This document shows positions 17,174 to 26,079 of a stretch of DNA of 64,000 nucleotides, piece after piece. The notes beneath the pieces were generated by a model that saw nothing but the letters and a program-made list of their open reading frames with translations, did not search any database and was not told the DNA's origin. The number at the start of each line of letters is the position of its first letter. The first letter of the stretch is position 1. The DNA lies in contig NZ_PCQA01000002.1 of the NCBI RefSeq assembly GCF_002979915.1, positions 434,001-498,000 of the forward strand. The letters run 5' to 3'. A program made the translations under genes and the position numbers. The DNA comes from Arthrobacter sp. MYb213 (GTDB lineage: Bacteria > Actinomycetota > Actinomycetes > Actinomycetales > Micrococcaceae).

Positions 17174-19504
17174 ATGGCAGCCAAGAAGTCCCCCTTTTTT
17201 GACACAGCTACCACTTTGGGAAAGATCGTTGCGTTCTTCGGAATCAGTGCCCTTTGTGGTGTGCTGGCCGCGGGCATGATCGTCCCCGTGGCAGCAATCG
17301 CAAAAACCGGTTTGACCACCGGAAATAACATTGTAAGCGCGCTTCCGAGCACCTTCGAGAAGCTTCCAATTCCGCAGCCTTCGCGTGTCTTAGACACCGA
17401 GGGCAAGGAGATCGCGACGTTCTACGAACAGAACCGCGATCCGGTGAAGCTCAAGGACATTTCTCCGGAAATGCGCAAGGCAATTGTTTCCGTGGAAGAT
17501 GAGCGTTTTTACGAGCACAACGGTATCGACCCCAAGGGCATCGCCCGTGCGGTAGTCGGTAACCTGACCAGCTCGTCACGTTCCGGTGCGTCAACGTTGA
17601 CTCAGCAGTACGTCAACAACCTTTTGGTCAATAACCAGATCTTGACCGGTTCCAAAGAGAGCACCGTTTCGGGCAATAAAGAATACTCTGACAAGATTCG
17701 TGAGCTGAAGTACGCGGTAGCTATCGAAAAGGAAATGTCTAAGGACGAAATCCTTGAAGGCTACCTGAACTTGGTCCTCTTCTCCGGCCGTGAGTATGGC
17801 GTGCAGGCTGCCGCTCAGCGCTTCTTCTCCGTAGACGCCAAGGACCTGAACCTGCAGCAATCGGCAATGCTTGCCGGCATGGTTCAGCTTCCAAACGTGT
17901 ACAACCCAATCAACAACCCCGAGCGTTCCTTGGACCGTCGCAACAAGGTGCTGGGCAATATGTACCGCACCGGTGCGATCACCAAGAAGGAATACGACAA
18001 GGCCGTCAAGTCCAAGCTGGGGACGGATCCTAGCTCTTCGGCCTCAGGCTGCATGGCTGCCGGGGACGACGGATATTTCTGTGACTACGTCACCAACTTG
18101 ATCCTCAAGGACAAAAACTTTGGTAAGACCAAAGAGGATCGTCAGAACTTGCTCTTCCGCGGTGGCTTGACCATCAAGACCACCCTGAATTCTTCCTTGA
18201 ACAAACAGGCTGCCAAGGACGCTCGCCAGGCGATTGATCCTCATGCCAAGTCGAACAAAGACATCTACGCCTCGTTGGTTTCGGTTGAGCCGGGTACCGG
18301 CAAGATCCTCACCATGGCGCAGAACACCGAGTACGCACCGGAGTCCAAGGAATCTGGTAGTCGTACTTTCTACAACTTCGCTGTAGAGAGTCGTTTAGGT
18401 GGCGCTGGCGGCTTCCAGGGTGGTTCGACGATGAAACCATTTACCACCCTTGCGTGGCTGCATGAGGGCAACCACATGTACGACAAGATCAATGCGAAGA
18501 GAGAAATTTTCACCGCTTCAGATAAATGGAGGGCTTCATGCCTTCCTGGCGGTCAAACGGCCACTGCGAAGTGGGAGCCGAAGAATGCTTCACGTGGTTT
18601 CTACCGCACCATGACCGTTGATACCGGTCTGTACTGGTCGATTAACTCGGCAACAGTTCAGGAAGCGAAAAAAGTCGATCTTTGCACCATTGCAGATTAC
18701 GCAACCAAAATTGGTTTGATTGATCAGAAACCTGTCGGTGGCGATGGTCCAGCTCCTATCAATCCGGCTAACCCTTCGTTCGTGATTGGTACTGCATCAG
18801 TCACACCATTGGCTCAGGCCGCTGCTTTCGCTACTTTTGCTAACAAGGGCGAATACTGCAAGCCACGCGCTATCACTTCGGTAGAGGATAAAGACGGAAC
18901 CAATTACAAGGTTCCTCAGAAGGAATGCTCGCAAGAGATTGATCCACAGCACGTTGCTGACCTCAACGGAACTCTAAAGAAGATCGCCACAAACCGCGTT
19001 TCCAAGGGTCAAGTCGCCGGTCCAATTGCCGGTAAGACCGGCACTAACAACGGTGCTACATCGACTTGGTTCGTGGGTTACAGCACCGGCATTTCTTCCG
19101 CTGCATGGGTTGGCCGTCTCAAGGGCCAAGGTGAAGACGATAAGAAAAACTGGATGCATGGAAAGATGATCAACGACCAGCGTGCCCCGAAGATGGTTGA
19201 CTCTTCGACTTACGCTGCTCCGCTCTGGGTTGATTTCATGTCCAAGGCAGTTCAGCAGTACGAGCGCAATTCATTCGGTTCCGTGTCCAAGGCTCCCAAG
19301 CCAAAGCCGAAGCCGAAGGAAAAAGACAGCTCGGACAGCTCGAACAGTAACGACAATAAGTCGGATTCGAAGAAGGAAGACTCCAAAAAGGAAGATTCCA
19401 AGAAGTCGGACAACAAGTCTGATTCGAAGAAGTCTGAAAACAAGGGCAAAGAGAAGTCCAAACCGACTACTCCAGCCAAGCCCGGAGATGGCTCGAACGG
19501 CTAA
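17174..19504 (+). CDS. ponA2: Bifunctional class A penicillin-binding protein (transglycosylase/transpeptidase)
   Basis: 776 aa, start fixed by the -10 box 7 nt upstream. Residues 18-43 are a membrane anchor. The GT51 glycosyltransferase domain has E-D-E-R-F-Y-E-H-N-G at 108-117 and G-A-S-T-L-T-Q-Q at 138-145. The transpeptidase carries S-T-M-K (active-site Ser), S-I-N motif as Y-W-S-I-N-S-A, and K-T-G-T. It polymerises and crosslinks peptidoglycan outside the membrane. There is no PASTA domain; the last ~55 residues are a low-complexity Lys/Ser/Asp tail (repeats of K-K-E-D-S and K-S-D), possibly spanning the wall. Placement matches ponA2 (Rv3682). A strong terminator follows. Confidence 0.93.
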   Translation: MAAKKSPFFDTATTLGKIVAFFGISALCGVLAAGMIVPVAAIAKTGLTTGNNIVSALPSTFEKLPIPQPSRVLDTEGKEIATFYEQNRDPVKLKDISPEMRKAIVSVEDERFYEHNGIDPKGIARAVVGNLTSSSRSGASTLTQQYVNNLLVNNQILTGSKESTVSGNKEYSDKIRELKYAVAIEKEMSKDEILEGYLNLVLFSGREYGVQAAAQRFFSVDAKDLNLQQSAMLAGMVQLPNVYNPINNPERSLDRRNKVLGNMYRTGAITKKEYDKAVKSKLGTDPSSSASGCMAAGDDGYFCDYVTNLILKDKNFGKTKEDRQNLLFRGGLTIKTTLNSSLNKQAAKDARQAIDPHAKSNKDIYASLVSVEPGTGKILTMAQNTEYAPESKESGSRTFYNFAVESRLGGAGGFQGGSTMKPFTTLAWLHEGNHMYDKINAKREIFTASDKWRASCLPGGQTATAKWEPKNASRGFYRTMTVDTGLYWSINSATVQEAKKVDLCTIADYATKIGLIDQKPVGGDGPAPINPANPSFVIGTASVTPLAQAAAFATFANKGEYCKPRAITSVEDKDGTNYKVPQKECSQEIDPQHVADLNGTLKKIATNRVSKGQVAGPIAGKTGTNNGATSTWFVGYSTGISSAAWVGRLKGQGEDDKKNWMHGKMINDQRAPKMVDSSTYAAPLWVDFMSKAVQQYERNSFGSVSKAPKPKPKPKEKDSSDSSNSNDNKSDSKKEDSKKEDSKKSDNKSDSKKSENKGKEKSKPTTPAKPGDGSNG

Positions 19505-19514
19505 ATAACGTCGC

Positions 19515-19548
19515 AAGGCCGCGTTCAACTTTGGTTGAACGCGGCCTT
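19515..19548. terminator. Rho-independent terminator of ponA2
   Basis: AAGGCCGCGTTCAAC, loop TTTG, then the complementary arm: a 15-bp perfect stem 11 nt after the stop, followed by a short T-rich stretch. Confidence 0.85.
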
Positions 19549-19580
19549 TCGGTTTAGATTGGCATTATCACCAGACTCAG

Positions 19581-20573
19581 ATGGGTCTGTTCCCCCGAAA
19601 GGACAATGACGCACCGGTCATGGTTGAAAAAACTAATTTCTCTTCGGCATTCGGTCGAGCCACCAGTACCACGGCGCTACTTGCCGGCGGTGCCGCCGCG
19701 GTTGGTAGCGCACTGCTTGGGTACGGGCTTTACGAGACACAGAAATTTGGGCTACGCCGCGAAACTGTCAAAGTCTTGCCGCGAGGTGCGGCAGATATGC
19801 GCGTTTTGCATCTCTCGGATATCCATATGGTTCCTGGGCAGGCTCTGAAACGCCGCTGGTTACATCAACTGGCAGATGAGCGTCCGGACTACGTGATCAA
19901 TACCGGTGACAATCTCAGCCATCGGGAGGCAGTCCCAGCGTTGATCGACGCGCTGGAGCCGCTGATGCAATTTCCTGGCGCTTTTGTTCCCGGATCAAAT
20001 TGCTATTACGCACCGAAGCCGAAAAATCCGTTCAAGTACCTCACGCGCAGTACCGGCCGTCCTAAGCCCGCGGACCGCGACGTGCTTCCTTTTGAGCAGA
20101 TGCACCAGGCTTTTGGGGCCGCCGGTTGGGTCAACATGACCAACCGTTCCTACTCCACAGCCCTCAACGGGCTCCGTCTTGATCTCACCGGTATCGATGA
20201 TCCGCATTTGGATCGAGACCAGTTCGCCGGATGGCCACAGGGCTCTTCCACCAGTTATCAGGCACCGCATGTTCGTATCGCACTTACGCACGCTCCCTAC
20301 CAACGGGTGCTTGATCAGTTCACCGAGGAAGGTGCCGACATCATCTTTGCTGGGCACACCCACGGCGGACAGGTCTGCATCCCAGGTTATGGCGCGCTGG
20401 TGTCCAATTGTGATTTGCCCACCTGGCGAGCACGCGGTCTAACAAATTGGGAACATGCTGGACGCAGCGTTCCGCTCAACGTTTCGGCCGGTATTGGACA
20501 CTCGCGTTTTGCCCCGATCCGCATCGCGTGCCCACCCGAGGCGATACTTCTGACGTTGACCGCCAAAGACTAA
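19581..20573 (+). CDS. Metallophosphoesterase, YkuE/Rv3683-like
   Basis: 330 aa. A hydrophobic segment at about residues 28-48 (T-T-A-L-L-A-G-G-A-A-A-V-G-S-A) anchors it or directs export. The calcineurin-like motifs are H-L-S-D-I-H-M (metal ligands), N-T-G-D-N-L-S-H, G-S-N-C-Y-Y and F-A-G-H-T-H-G-G-Q. The usual G-N-H-D/E is replaced by G-S-N-C, an unusual change at a normally conserved ligand position, also found in some actinobacterial relatives as I recall. The substrate is unknown; phosphodiesters or phospholipids are possible. It sits immediately after ponA2, as in mycobacteria, and has terminators on both sides, so it is a single-gene unit. Confidence 0.85.
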   Translation: MGLFPRKDNDAPVMVEKTNFSSAFGRATSTTALLAGGAAAVGSALLGYGLYETQKFGLRRETVKVLPRGAADMRVLHLSDIHMVPGQALKRRWLHQLADERPDYVINTGDNLSHREAVPALIDALEPLMQFPGAFVPGSNCYYAPKPKNPFKYLTRSTGRPKPADRDVLPFEQMHQAFGAAGWVNMTNRSYSTALNGLRLDLTGIDDPHLDRDQFAGWPQGSSTSYQAPHVRIALTHAPYQRVLDQFTEEGADIIFAGHTHGGQVCIPGYGALVSNCDLPTWRARGLTNWEHAGRSVPLNVSAGIGHSRFAPIRIACPPEAILLTLTAKD

Positions 20574-20587
20574 TCTTCACCAATTTT

Positions 20588-20620
20588 CAGACCCCGCGCT
20601 TGAGCCAAGCACGGGGTCTG
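20588..20620. terminator. Hairpin after the metallophosphoesterase gene
   Basis: CAGACCCCG / CGGGGTCTG outer arms with an inner GCTT/AAGC stem. No long T-run follows. Confidence 0.6.
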
Positions 20621-20743
20621 AAGTCGTTTCTGAGCCTGATACAAATAATCTATCGGATAGGGATTGTTTGATTGAATTTTCCCAACTACTGACTGTAGGC
20701 TGTAGTCCGGTCGATATTTTTTGGTGATGGTGGGGTAAAGCGC

Positions 20744-22564
20744 ATGGCGCGAGAACAAAACGCGGAACCGGCAGAAGCGGTTTCATTAACTACCACTCTC
20801 AAACGGCTTGGACCTTTTGTCCGTCCGATTCTCCCCCGCCTCATTGGCGGTTTCTTCTGTGCCTTGGGTGCAGGCATTGTGGCCCTGGCAATCCCGCAGG
20901 TACTTGCTTGGCTGGTCAACAACGTTCTTGGCGCCGATGGCACCAGTACTCAAATCTGGATCGCCATGGCGATTGTCGGCGGCCTAGGACTCCTCGAAGC
21001 AGTGTTCATTTTCCTCCGCCGACAGTTTGTCCTCAACCCGGCAGCCGGACTTGAAGCACATATGAGGATCCGCTTCTACAAGCACCTGCAACGACTTCCA
21101 GTGGCGTTCCATGAACGTTGGGGCTCCGGACAGCTACTTTCCCGCTCCATGTCTGATCTATCGCTGTTACGGCGCTGGCTCGCCTTCGGCGCGATGATGC
21201 TCGTGGTAGATACCGTTACCGTGATCACCGGTCTGGCGCTGATGTTTTTCCACTCGTGGATTCTTGGCTTGCTCTATTTGCTCGGTGCCATCCCGATCTC
21301 TATCAAGGCCTACCAATTCAGAAACAACTATCGGGCGGCAAGCCGGCTCAGCCAAGACCAGGCTGGTGACCTCGCTACAGCGGTCGAAGAGTCGGTCCAC
21401 GGCATCCGCGTCATCAAGGCTTTCGGCCGTGGACGCTATGTTTACGAAGGATTCAGCGAACAGGCCAAGTCGCTACAACAAACTGAAATCTCCAAGGCGA
21501 AAACCTTGGCTGGTTTCTTGATGACGGTAGTCGCGATCCCAGAAACAATTCTAGGAATCGGCCTACTCATCGGCATTTCAATGGTTGCTAGCGGATCATT
21601 GAGCGTTGGTTCTTTAGTTGCGTACTTTGCTATTGCAGCAGTTATTGCAGGTCCGGTAGAGGGCATGGGAATGCTTCTTGGCATGACGCTGAGCACCAAA
21701 ACAGCTTTGGACAGGCACTTCGAGGTGATGGATGCCGACAACGATATTGTTTCCCCGCAGGAGCCTCGGACACCTCAGGAGCGAACCGGTGAAGTCCAAC
21801 TGAAACACGTGCGTTTCGCCTACCCCGACGATTCCGGGCGAGGCCGTCCCGTGCTCGCGGATATCGACTTCACCATCCGCCCTGGAGAAACCATGGCATT
21901 GGTAGGAATTACCGGCTCAGGTAAATCCACCTTGCTCAATCTAGTGCCACGACTACATGACGTGAACGCAGGACAGGTGCTGGTCCATGGTCAAGACGTA
22001 CGTGAATGGGACCTAGAAAAACTTCGACAAGAGATCGCGGTGGCCTTTGAAGACACCACCCTCTTTTCAAATTCCGTCCGCGAAAACGTGTTGCTCGGCG
22101 CTCCAGCAGAGCTAAATTCTGTTCAGCGCGAGGAACTACTAGCCCAGGCATTGGATGTTGCCCAGGCGCAGTTCGCGTACCAGTTACCCGAAGGGGTTGA
22201 GACGCTGATAGGTGAAGAGGGCCTCTCACTTTCCGGCGGACAACGTCAACGTTTAGCCTTGGCGCGCGCCATCGCTGCGCAACCACGTATCTTGGTTCTC
22301 GATGATCCACTCTCTGCCTTAGATGTACGCACCGAGGAGACAGTGACCACCAAGCTTCGTGAGGTTCTTCGCGGAACAACAACTTTGGTAGTCGCCCACC
22401 GGCCCTCCACCGTGATGCTGGCAGACCGGGTAGCGCTACTTCGTGATGGGCGCATCGACGCAATCGGCAGCCACACACATCTGCTCAGCACCAATGAACA
22501 TTACCGCTACGTGATTGCCAGCTTGGATGACGAAGCACCGATCAACGAGGAGATCTCACGATGA
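20744..22564 (+). CDS. ABC exporter half-transporter, subunit with degenerate catalytic site
   Basis: 606 aa: six-helix membrane domain (about 25-320), then an ATPase domain. Walker A is G-I-T-G-S-G-K-S-T, the signature is L-S-G-G-Q-R-Q-R-L, and Walker B is I-L-V-L-D-D-P-L-S-A-L-D. The catalytic Glu after Walker B is Asp here (D-D-P rather than D-E-A), the hallmark of the degenerate half-site in heterodimeric exporters such as TM287/288. It overlaps the next gene by 4 nt (ATGA), so the two subunits are made together. The substrate is unknown; drug, lipid or peptide export are the usual options. Confidence 0.9.
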   Translation: MAREQNAEPAEAVSLTTTLKRLGPFVRPILPRLIGGFFCALGAGIVALAIPQVLAWLVNNVLGADGTSTQIWIAMAIVGGLGLLEAVFIFLRRQFVLNPAAGLEAHMRIRFYKHLQRLPVAFHERWGSGQLLSRSMSDLSLLRRWLAFGAMMLVVDTVTVITGLALMFFHSWILGLLYLLGAIPISIKAYQFRNNYRAASRLSQDQAGDLATAVEESVHGIRVIKAFGRGRYVYEGFSEQAKSLQQTEISKAKTLAGFLMTVVAIPETILGIGLLIGISMVASGSLSVGSLVAYFAIAAVIAGPVEGMGMLLGMTLSTKTALDRHFEVMDADNDIVSPQEPRTPQERTGEVQLKHVRFAYPDDSGRGRPVLADIDFTIRPGETMALVGITGSGKSTLLNLVPRLHDVNAGQVLVHGQDVREWDLEKLRQEIAVAFEDTTLFSNSVRENVLLGAPAELNSVQREELLAQALDVAQAQFAYQLPEGVETLIGEEGLSLSGGQRQRLALARAIAAQPRILVLDDPLSALDVRTEETVTTKLREVLRGTTTLVVAHRPSTVMLADRVALLRDGRIDAIGSHTHLLSTNEHYRYVIASLDDEAPINEEISR

Positions 22565-24369
22565 GCAAGCCCATGGGTGTCTCTGACGAAGACAACATCA
22601 ACCTCAGCGGTGTTCAACGCAAACAGGTCCGTCGCCGTTCCTTTAGCCTGCTAGCCAGGCTGGCTATGCCACAAAAGAAACTATTTATCCTCACCGTAGT
22701 GCTGGTTTTGGTTTCAAATGCGGCCCGAGTCGCCTTGCCACTGCTCATTGCCTTGGCTATCGACTGGACGTTACCCCAGGTCCGTGAGGGCAACTGGAGT
22801 GCCCTCGGAATATCAGGTGGCGCCTATATTATTTGCGCGATTCTGGCTGGTGTCCTACTAGCTTGGTACATCAACTGTGCAGCCCGAATTTCTCAGGCCA
22901 TGCTCCTAGATCTGCGTCAGCAAGTCTTCCGCCACACACAAAGATTGAGCTTAGAGTTCCACGAGAACTACACCTCTGGTCGCATCATCTCCCGGCAAAC
23001 CTCGGACCTAGAAACCCTGCGCGAGCTGTTGGACCAAGGCGTCTCGGAGCTGGCCTCCTCCTGTGTGTTTGTGGTCTTCACGCTGATCACTATCTTTGCT
23101 TTGGACTGGCGCAGCGGATTGGTACTTTGTATTGCTGCCGTCCCGGTAACGATCCTGTTCTTTTGGTATCAAAGCCGCTCCGAGGTTCTCTACCGCGAAT
23201 CTCGTGTGGTCTCCGCGAAAGTCATCTCCACCTTTGTGGAAACCATGACAGGTATCCGTGCGGTGAAGGCCTTCCGCCGCGAAGCTGCCAACGATGAAAA
23301 TTATGGTGATGTCGCAGAAAAATACCGGGTCAACTCGGTACGTTCCTTTAATCTTTTTGGAATTCTCCAGCCTGGTCTCGTACTCATTGGCAACCTCACC
23401 GTGGCGGTGCTGCTCGCCTATGGTGGTTTTCGAATCTTGGACGGCACGCTGGCAGTCGGTGTGATGGTCGCGCTGTTGCTGGCTGCTAAACGCGTCTTCC
23501 AGCCAGTGGAGCAGATCGCGATGTTTTACTCCTCCCTGCAATCGGCAACCGCAGCGCTTGAAAAAGTGTCCGGACTATTGGAGGAAGAGCCAAGCGTCAA
23601 GGAGCCGCTCAAGCCACGGAGCATCGACCAGGTTAAAGGCGAGATCGTTTTTCGTGACGCGGTCTTTGGTTACGGGCAGGGTCCTATCATTATGGATCGC
23701 TTTGACCTCAAGCTTGAGGCCGGGCAAACCGTTGCGGTGGTCGGACAAACCGGCGCCGGCAAATCAACACTGGCCAAACTCATCTCGCGTTTTTATGATT
23801 TGCGCTCCGGAAGTCTCGAAATAGACTCCGTGCCAATTCAAGAAATCTCAAACAATGAATTGCGCGAGCACGTAGTGATGGTGACCCAGGAGGCCTTCCT
23901 GTTCTCGGGTTCGGTGGCTGAGAACATTGCTCTAGGAAATCCCACGGCAACGTTGGCTGAAGTCCAGGACGCGGCCAAGGCGGTGGGTGCCCACGAATTT
24001 ATTCTGGAACTACCCGAAGGCTACGATACCGATCTGAACAAGCGCGGTGGCCGAGTCTCTGCCGGTCAACGACAGCTCATTTCCTTCGCTCGCGCCTTCC
24101 TGGCGGATCCTGCTGTCCTGATCCTCGATGAGGCAACCAGCTCGTTGGATATCCCTTCCGAGCGCGCGGTACAACGTGGTCTGCAGCAGCTGCTGGGCAA
24201 TCGCACGGCACTGATCATTGCGCACCGTCTGTCCACAGTGCAGATTGCTGACCGGGTGCTAGTGGTCGACGATGGCAAGATTATCGAAGATGGCACTCCC
24301 GAGCAGCTCATCGCTGATCAGGGTCGCTTCGCTTCCCTGCATAAGGCGTGGAAGGATTCGCTAGTTTAG
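22561..24369 (+). CDS. ABC exporter half-transporter, catalytically complete partner
   Basis: 602 aa. The membrane domain (about 40-330) is followed by an ATPase domain with Walker A V-G-Q-T-G-A-G-K-S-T and Walker B V-L-I-L-D-E-A-T-S-S-L-D carrying the catalytic Glu. The signature is altered to V-S-A-G-Q-R-Q instead of L-S-G-G-Q. The altered signature would face the altered Walker B of the first subunit, so both changes fall in one of the two ATP sites: an internally consistent asymmetric heterodimer. It is co-transcribed with the gene before it. A methyltransferase gene follows 14 nt downstream. Confidence 0.9.
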   Translation: MSKPMGVSDEDNINLSGVQRKQVRRRSFSLLARLAMPQKKLFILTVVLVLVSNAARVALPLLIALAIDWTLPQVREGNWSALGISGGAYIICAILAGVLLAWYINCAARISQAMLLDLRQQVFRHTQRLSLEFHENYTSGRIISRQTSDLETLRELLDQGVSELASSCVFVVFTLITIFALDWRSGLVLCIAAVPVTILFFWYQSRSEVLYRESRVVSAKVISTFVETMTGIRAVKAFRREAANDENYGDVAEKYRVNSVRSFNLFGILQPGLVLIGNLTVAVLLAYGGFRILDGTLAVGVMVALLLAAKRVFQPVEQIAMFYSSLQSATAALEKVSGLLEEEPSVKEPLKPRSIDQVKGEIVFRDAVFGYGQGPIIMDRFDLKLEAGQTVAVVGQTGAGKSTLAKLISRFYDLRSGSLEIDSVPIQEISNNELREHVVMVTQEAFLFSGSVAENIALGNPTATLAEVQDAAKAVGAHEFILELPEGYDTDLNKRGGRVSAGQRQLISFARAFLADPAVLILDEATSSLDIPSERAVQRGLQQLLGNRTALIIAHRLSTVQIADRVLVVDDGKIIEDGTPEQLIADQGRFASLHKAWKDSLV

Positions 24370-24383
24370 CGGGCGTACAGACG

Positions 24384-25112
24384 ATGACAAACGAACTCAG
24401 TGACTTCGTCCAGGCCCCGAATCAAGGCTTGCATCCGGAAGTTTATGAAATTGAAAACAATGCAATGGATCGAAGCGGAGGGCTTTTTGCGCGGCTTCAA
24501 GATCTTGCGCCTTGGGATGGCAAAGTTCTGTTGGATCTTGGTTGTGGGACTGGCTTTTGGTTACCGAAGTACCTCAGCGACGCTGGAACCGTCATCGGTG
24601 TAGAACCAGATGTGAACTTACTTGAAGCGGCACGTGCACGTAGTGCGCACATCCAGGTGCATCAAGGTTCCGCCGAGCATCTTCCGTTTGCCGATGAAAG
24701 CCTCGACGTCATTCATGCACGCTTTGCGTATTTTTTCCCCTCGCCCAAGAACGATTGTTCGGCGGGAGTTGCTGAAGCCTTGCGAGTCCTGCGTCCCGGT
24801 GGATCTATGCTGGTCATCGATAACGATCAGCAACACGGTGAGTTCGCGTCCCTGCTGCAACGTAGCCCTTGGGCGGCGGCCCAAAGCGAGTCAAATTACA
24901 CCAGAGCGTGGTGGGAAGACCAAGGTGCCACTCGGCATGAGGTGATGAGCAGCTGGAAGTTCGATTCTGTCCAGGATCTCGCCAGCGTCCTGCACATTGA
25001 ATTCCCTGCGCAGCTGGCAAACGAGTGGATCGCCGAGCATCCTCAGGCCACGGAATTGAGCTACGGCTACGTGATCTACCAGGTACGCAAGGAAGCTATA
25101 GACGTACAGTAA
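24384..25112 (+). CDS. Class I SAM-dependent methyltransferase
   Basis: 242 aa from ATG 24384 (M-T-N-E-L-S-D), placed after the stop of the ABC gene; an in-frame upstream ATG would lie inside that gene. The SAM-binding motif is L-L-D-L-G-C-G-T-G-F-W-L (about 52-63), with the acidic ribose contact in V-I-G-V-E-P-D. Motif II is L-D-V-I-H-A-R-F-A-Y-F-F, and A-L-R-V-L-R-P-G-G-S follows. It is a Methyltransf_11-type enzyme with unknown substrate. Close spacing suggests co-expression with the exporter; the product exported could be modified by it, but that is speculation. Confidence 0.85.
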   Translation: MTNELSDFVQAPNQGLHPEVYEIENNAMDRSGGLFARLQDLAPWDGKVLLDLGCGTGFWLPKYLSDAGTVIGVEPDVNLLEAARARSAHIQVHQGSAEHLPFADESLDVIHARFAYFFPSPKNDCSAGVAEALRVLRPGGSMLVIDNDQQHGEFASLLQRSPWAAAQSESNYTRAWWEDQGATRHEVMSSWKFDSVQDLASVLHIEFPAQLANEWIAEHPQATELSYGYVIYQVRKEAIDVQ

Positions 25113-25120
25113 CTGGGCAT

Positions 25121-25166
25121 AAAAGTAGGCCGGGGTGAAGATCTTTCTTCACCCCGGCCTACTTTT
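25121..25166. terminator. Perfect bidirectional terminator
   Basis: A 21-bp perfect stem (core GTAGGCCGGGGTGAAG) with a TCTT loop, ending in AAAA on the left and TTTT on the right. It serves the methyltransferase gene and convergent purC. Confidence 0.9.
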
Positions 25167-25173
25167 GACTCGA

Positions 25174-26079
25174 TTAGGCTGAGAATTTCAGCCCGGTCAA
25201 TCGCTCATATGCTTCGATGTAGCGTGCACGAGTCTTTTCGATAATATCTGCCGGCAACGCCGGAGGCTGCTGCCCGGAATTCTTGTCCCACCCGGATTCT
25301 GCCGAGGACAACCAGTCGCGGACGAACTGCTTGTCAAAGCTATCCTGCGCCTTGCCAGGTTCATAAGACTGCGCATCCCAGAAACGCGAGGAGTCCGGAG
25401 TGAGCACCTCGTCGCCCAAGGTAATGTCTCCGGTAGCAGGGTCCAAACCAAACTCGACCTTCGTATCGGCCAAGATGATGCCGCGTTCACGAGCAATCTC
25501 CTCGGCACGCTCATAAAGTGCAACGGTCTTTTCCCGCAGTGCTTCGGAGACGTCCAGACCAACGCGCTCCACTGTCTGTTCAAAGGAAATATTTTCGTCG
25601 TGTTCCCCTACTTCAGCCTTAGCTGAAGGGGTGAACAACGCTGGTTGTAACCGTGAACCATCGACCAGACCCGCCGGCAGAGGCAAGGCACACACCGTGG
25701 AGGAAACCTTGTACTCAACCAGGCCAGAGCCGGTCAGGTAACCGCGAGCGATGCACTCGATGGGATACATCTCAAGCTTTTTGCACACCATCGCACGTCC
25801 GGCAACTGCCTCTGGCACGTCGGTGGAAATCACGTGATTGGCAAAATCGCTGAGCTGATTGAACCACCACAGGCTGAGCTGTGTCAGTACCTTGCCCTTA
25901 TCGGGAATCTCGCTGGTTAGTACAAAATCATAAGCACTGATTCGGTCCGAGGCGACAACGAGTACCCGGTCCGAGTCTTCGAAGCTGACACCTGCAGGTA
26001 CGTAAAGATCTCGGACCTTACCGGAGTAGAAATGGTCCCAACCTTCTAAGGAAAGTGTTTCTGTCTGCAATCCTGCCAT
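25174..26079 (-). CDS. purC: Phosphoribosylaminoimidazole-succinocarboxamide synthase (SAICAR synthetase)
   Basis: Purine pathway step 8: couples CAIR with aspartate. It has 301 aa, the longer eukaryote/actinobacterium-like form. Motifs include G-K-V-R-D-L-Y near the N-terminus (ATP site), S-D-R-I-S-A-Y-D-F-V-L, and P-I-E-C-I-A-R-G-Y-L-T-G-S-G. L-A-D-T-K-V-E-F-G and D-E-V-L-T-P-D-S-S-R-F-W-D form the C-terminal active-site strands. Its ATG shares one base with the purD stop (TAATG), indicating coupled translation after purD. Confidence 0.96.
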   Translation of the reverse strand: MAGLQTETLSLEGWDHFYSGKVRDLYVPAGVSFEDSDRVLVVASDRISAYDFVLTSEIPDKGKVLTQLSLWWFNQLSDFANHVISTDVPEAVAGRAMVCKKLEMYPIECIARGYLTGSGLVEYKVSSTVCALPLPAGLVDGSRLQPALFTPSAKAEVGEHDENISFEQTVERVGLDVSEALREKTVALYERAEEIARERGIILADTKVEFGLDPATGDITLGDEVLTPDSSRFWDAQSYEPGKAQDSFDKQFVRDWLSSAESGWDKNSGQQPPALPADIIEKTRARYIEAYERLTGLKFSA

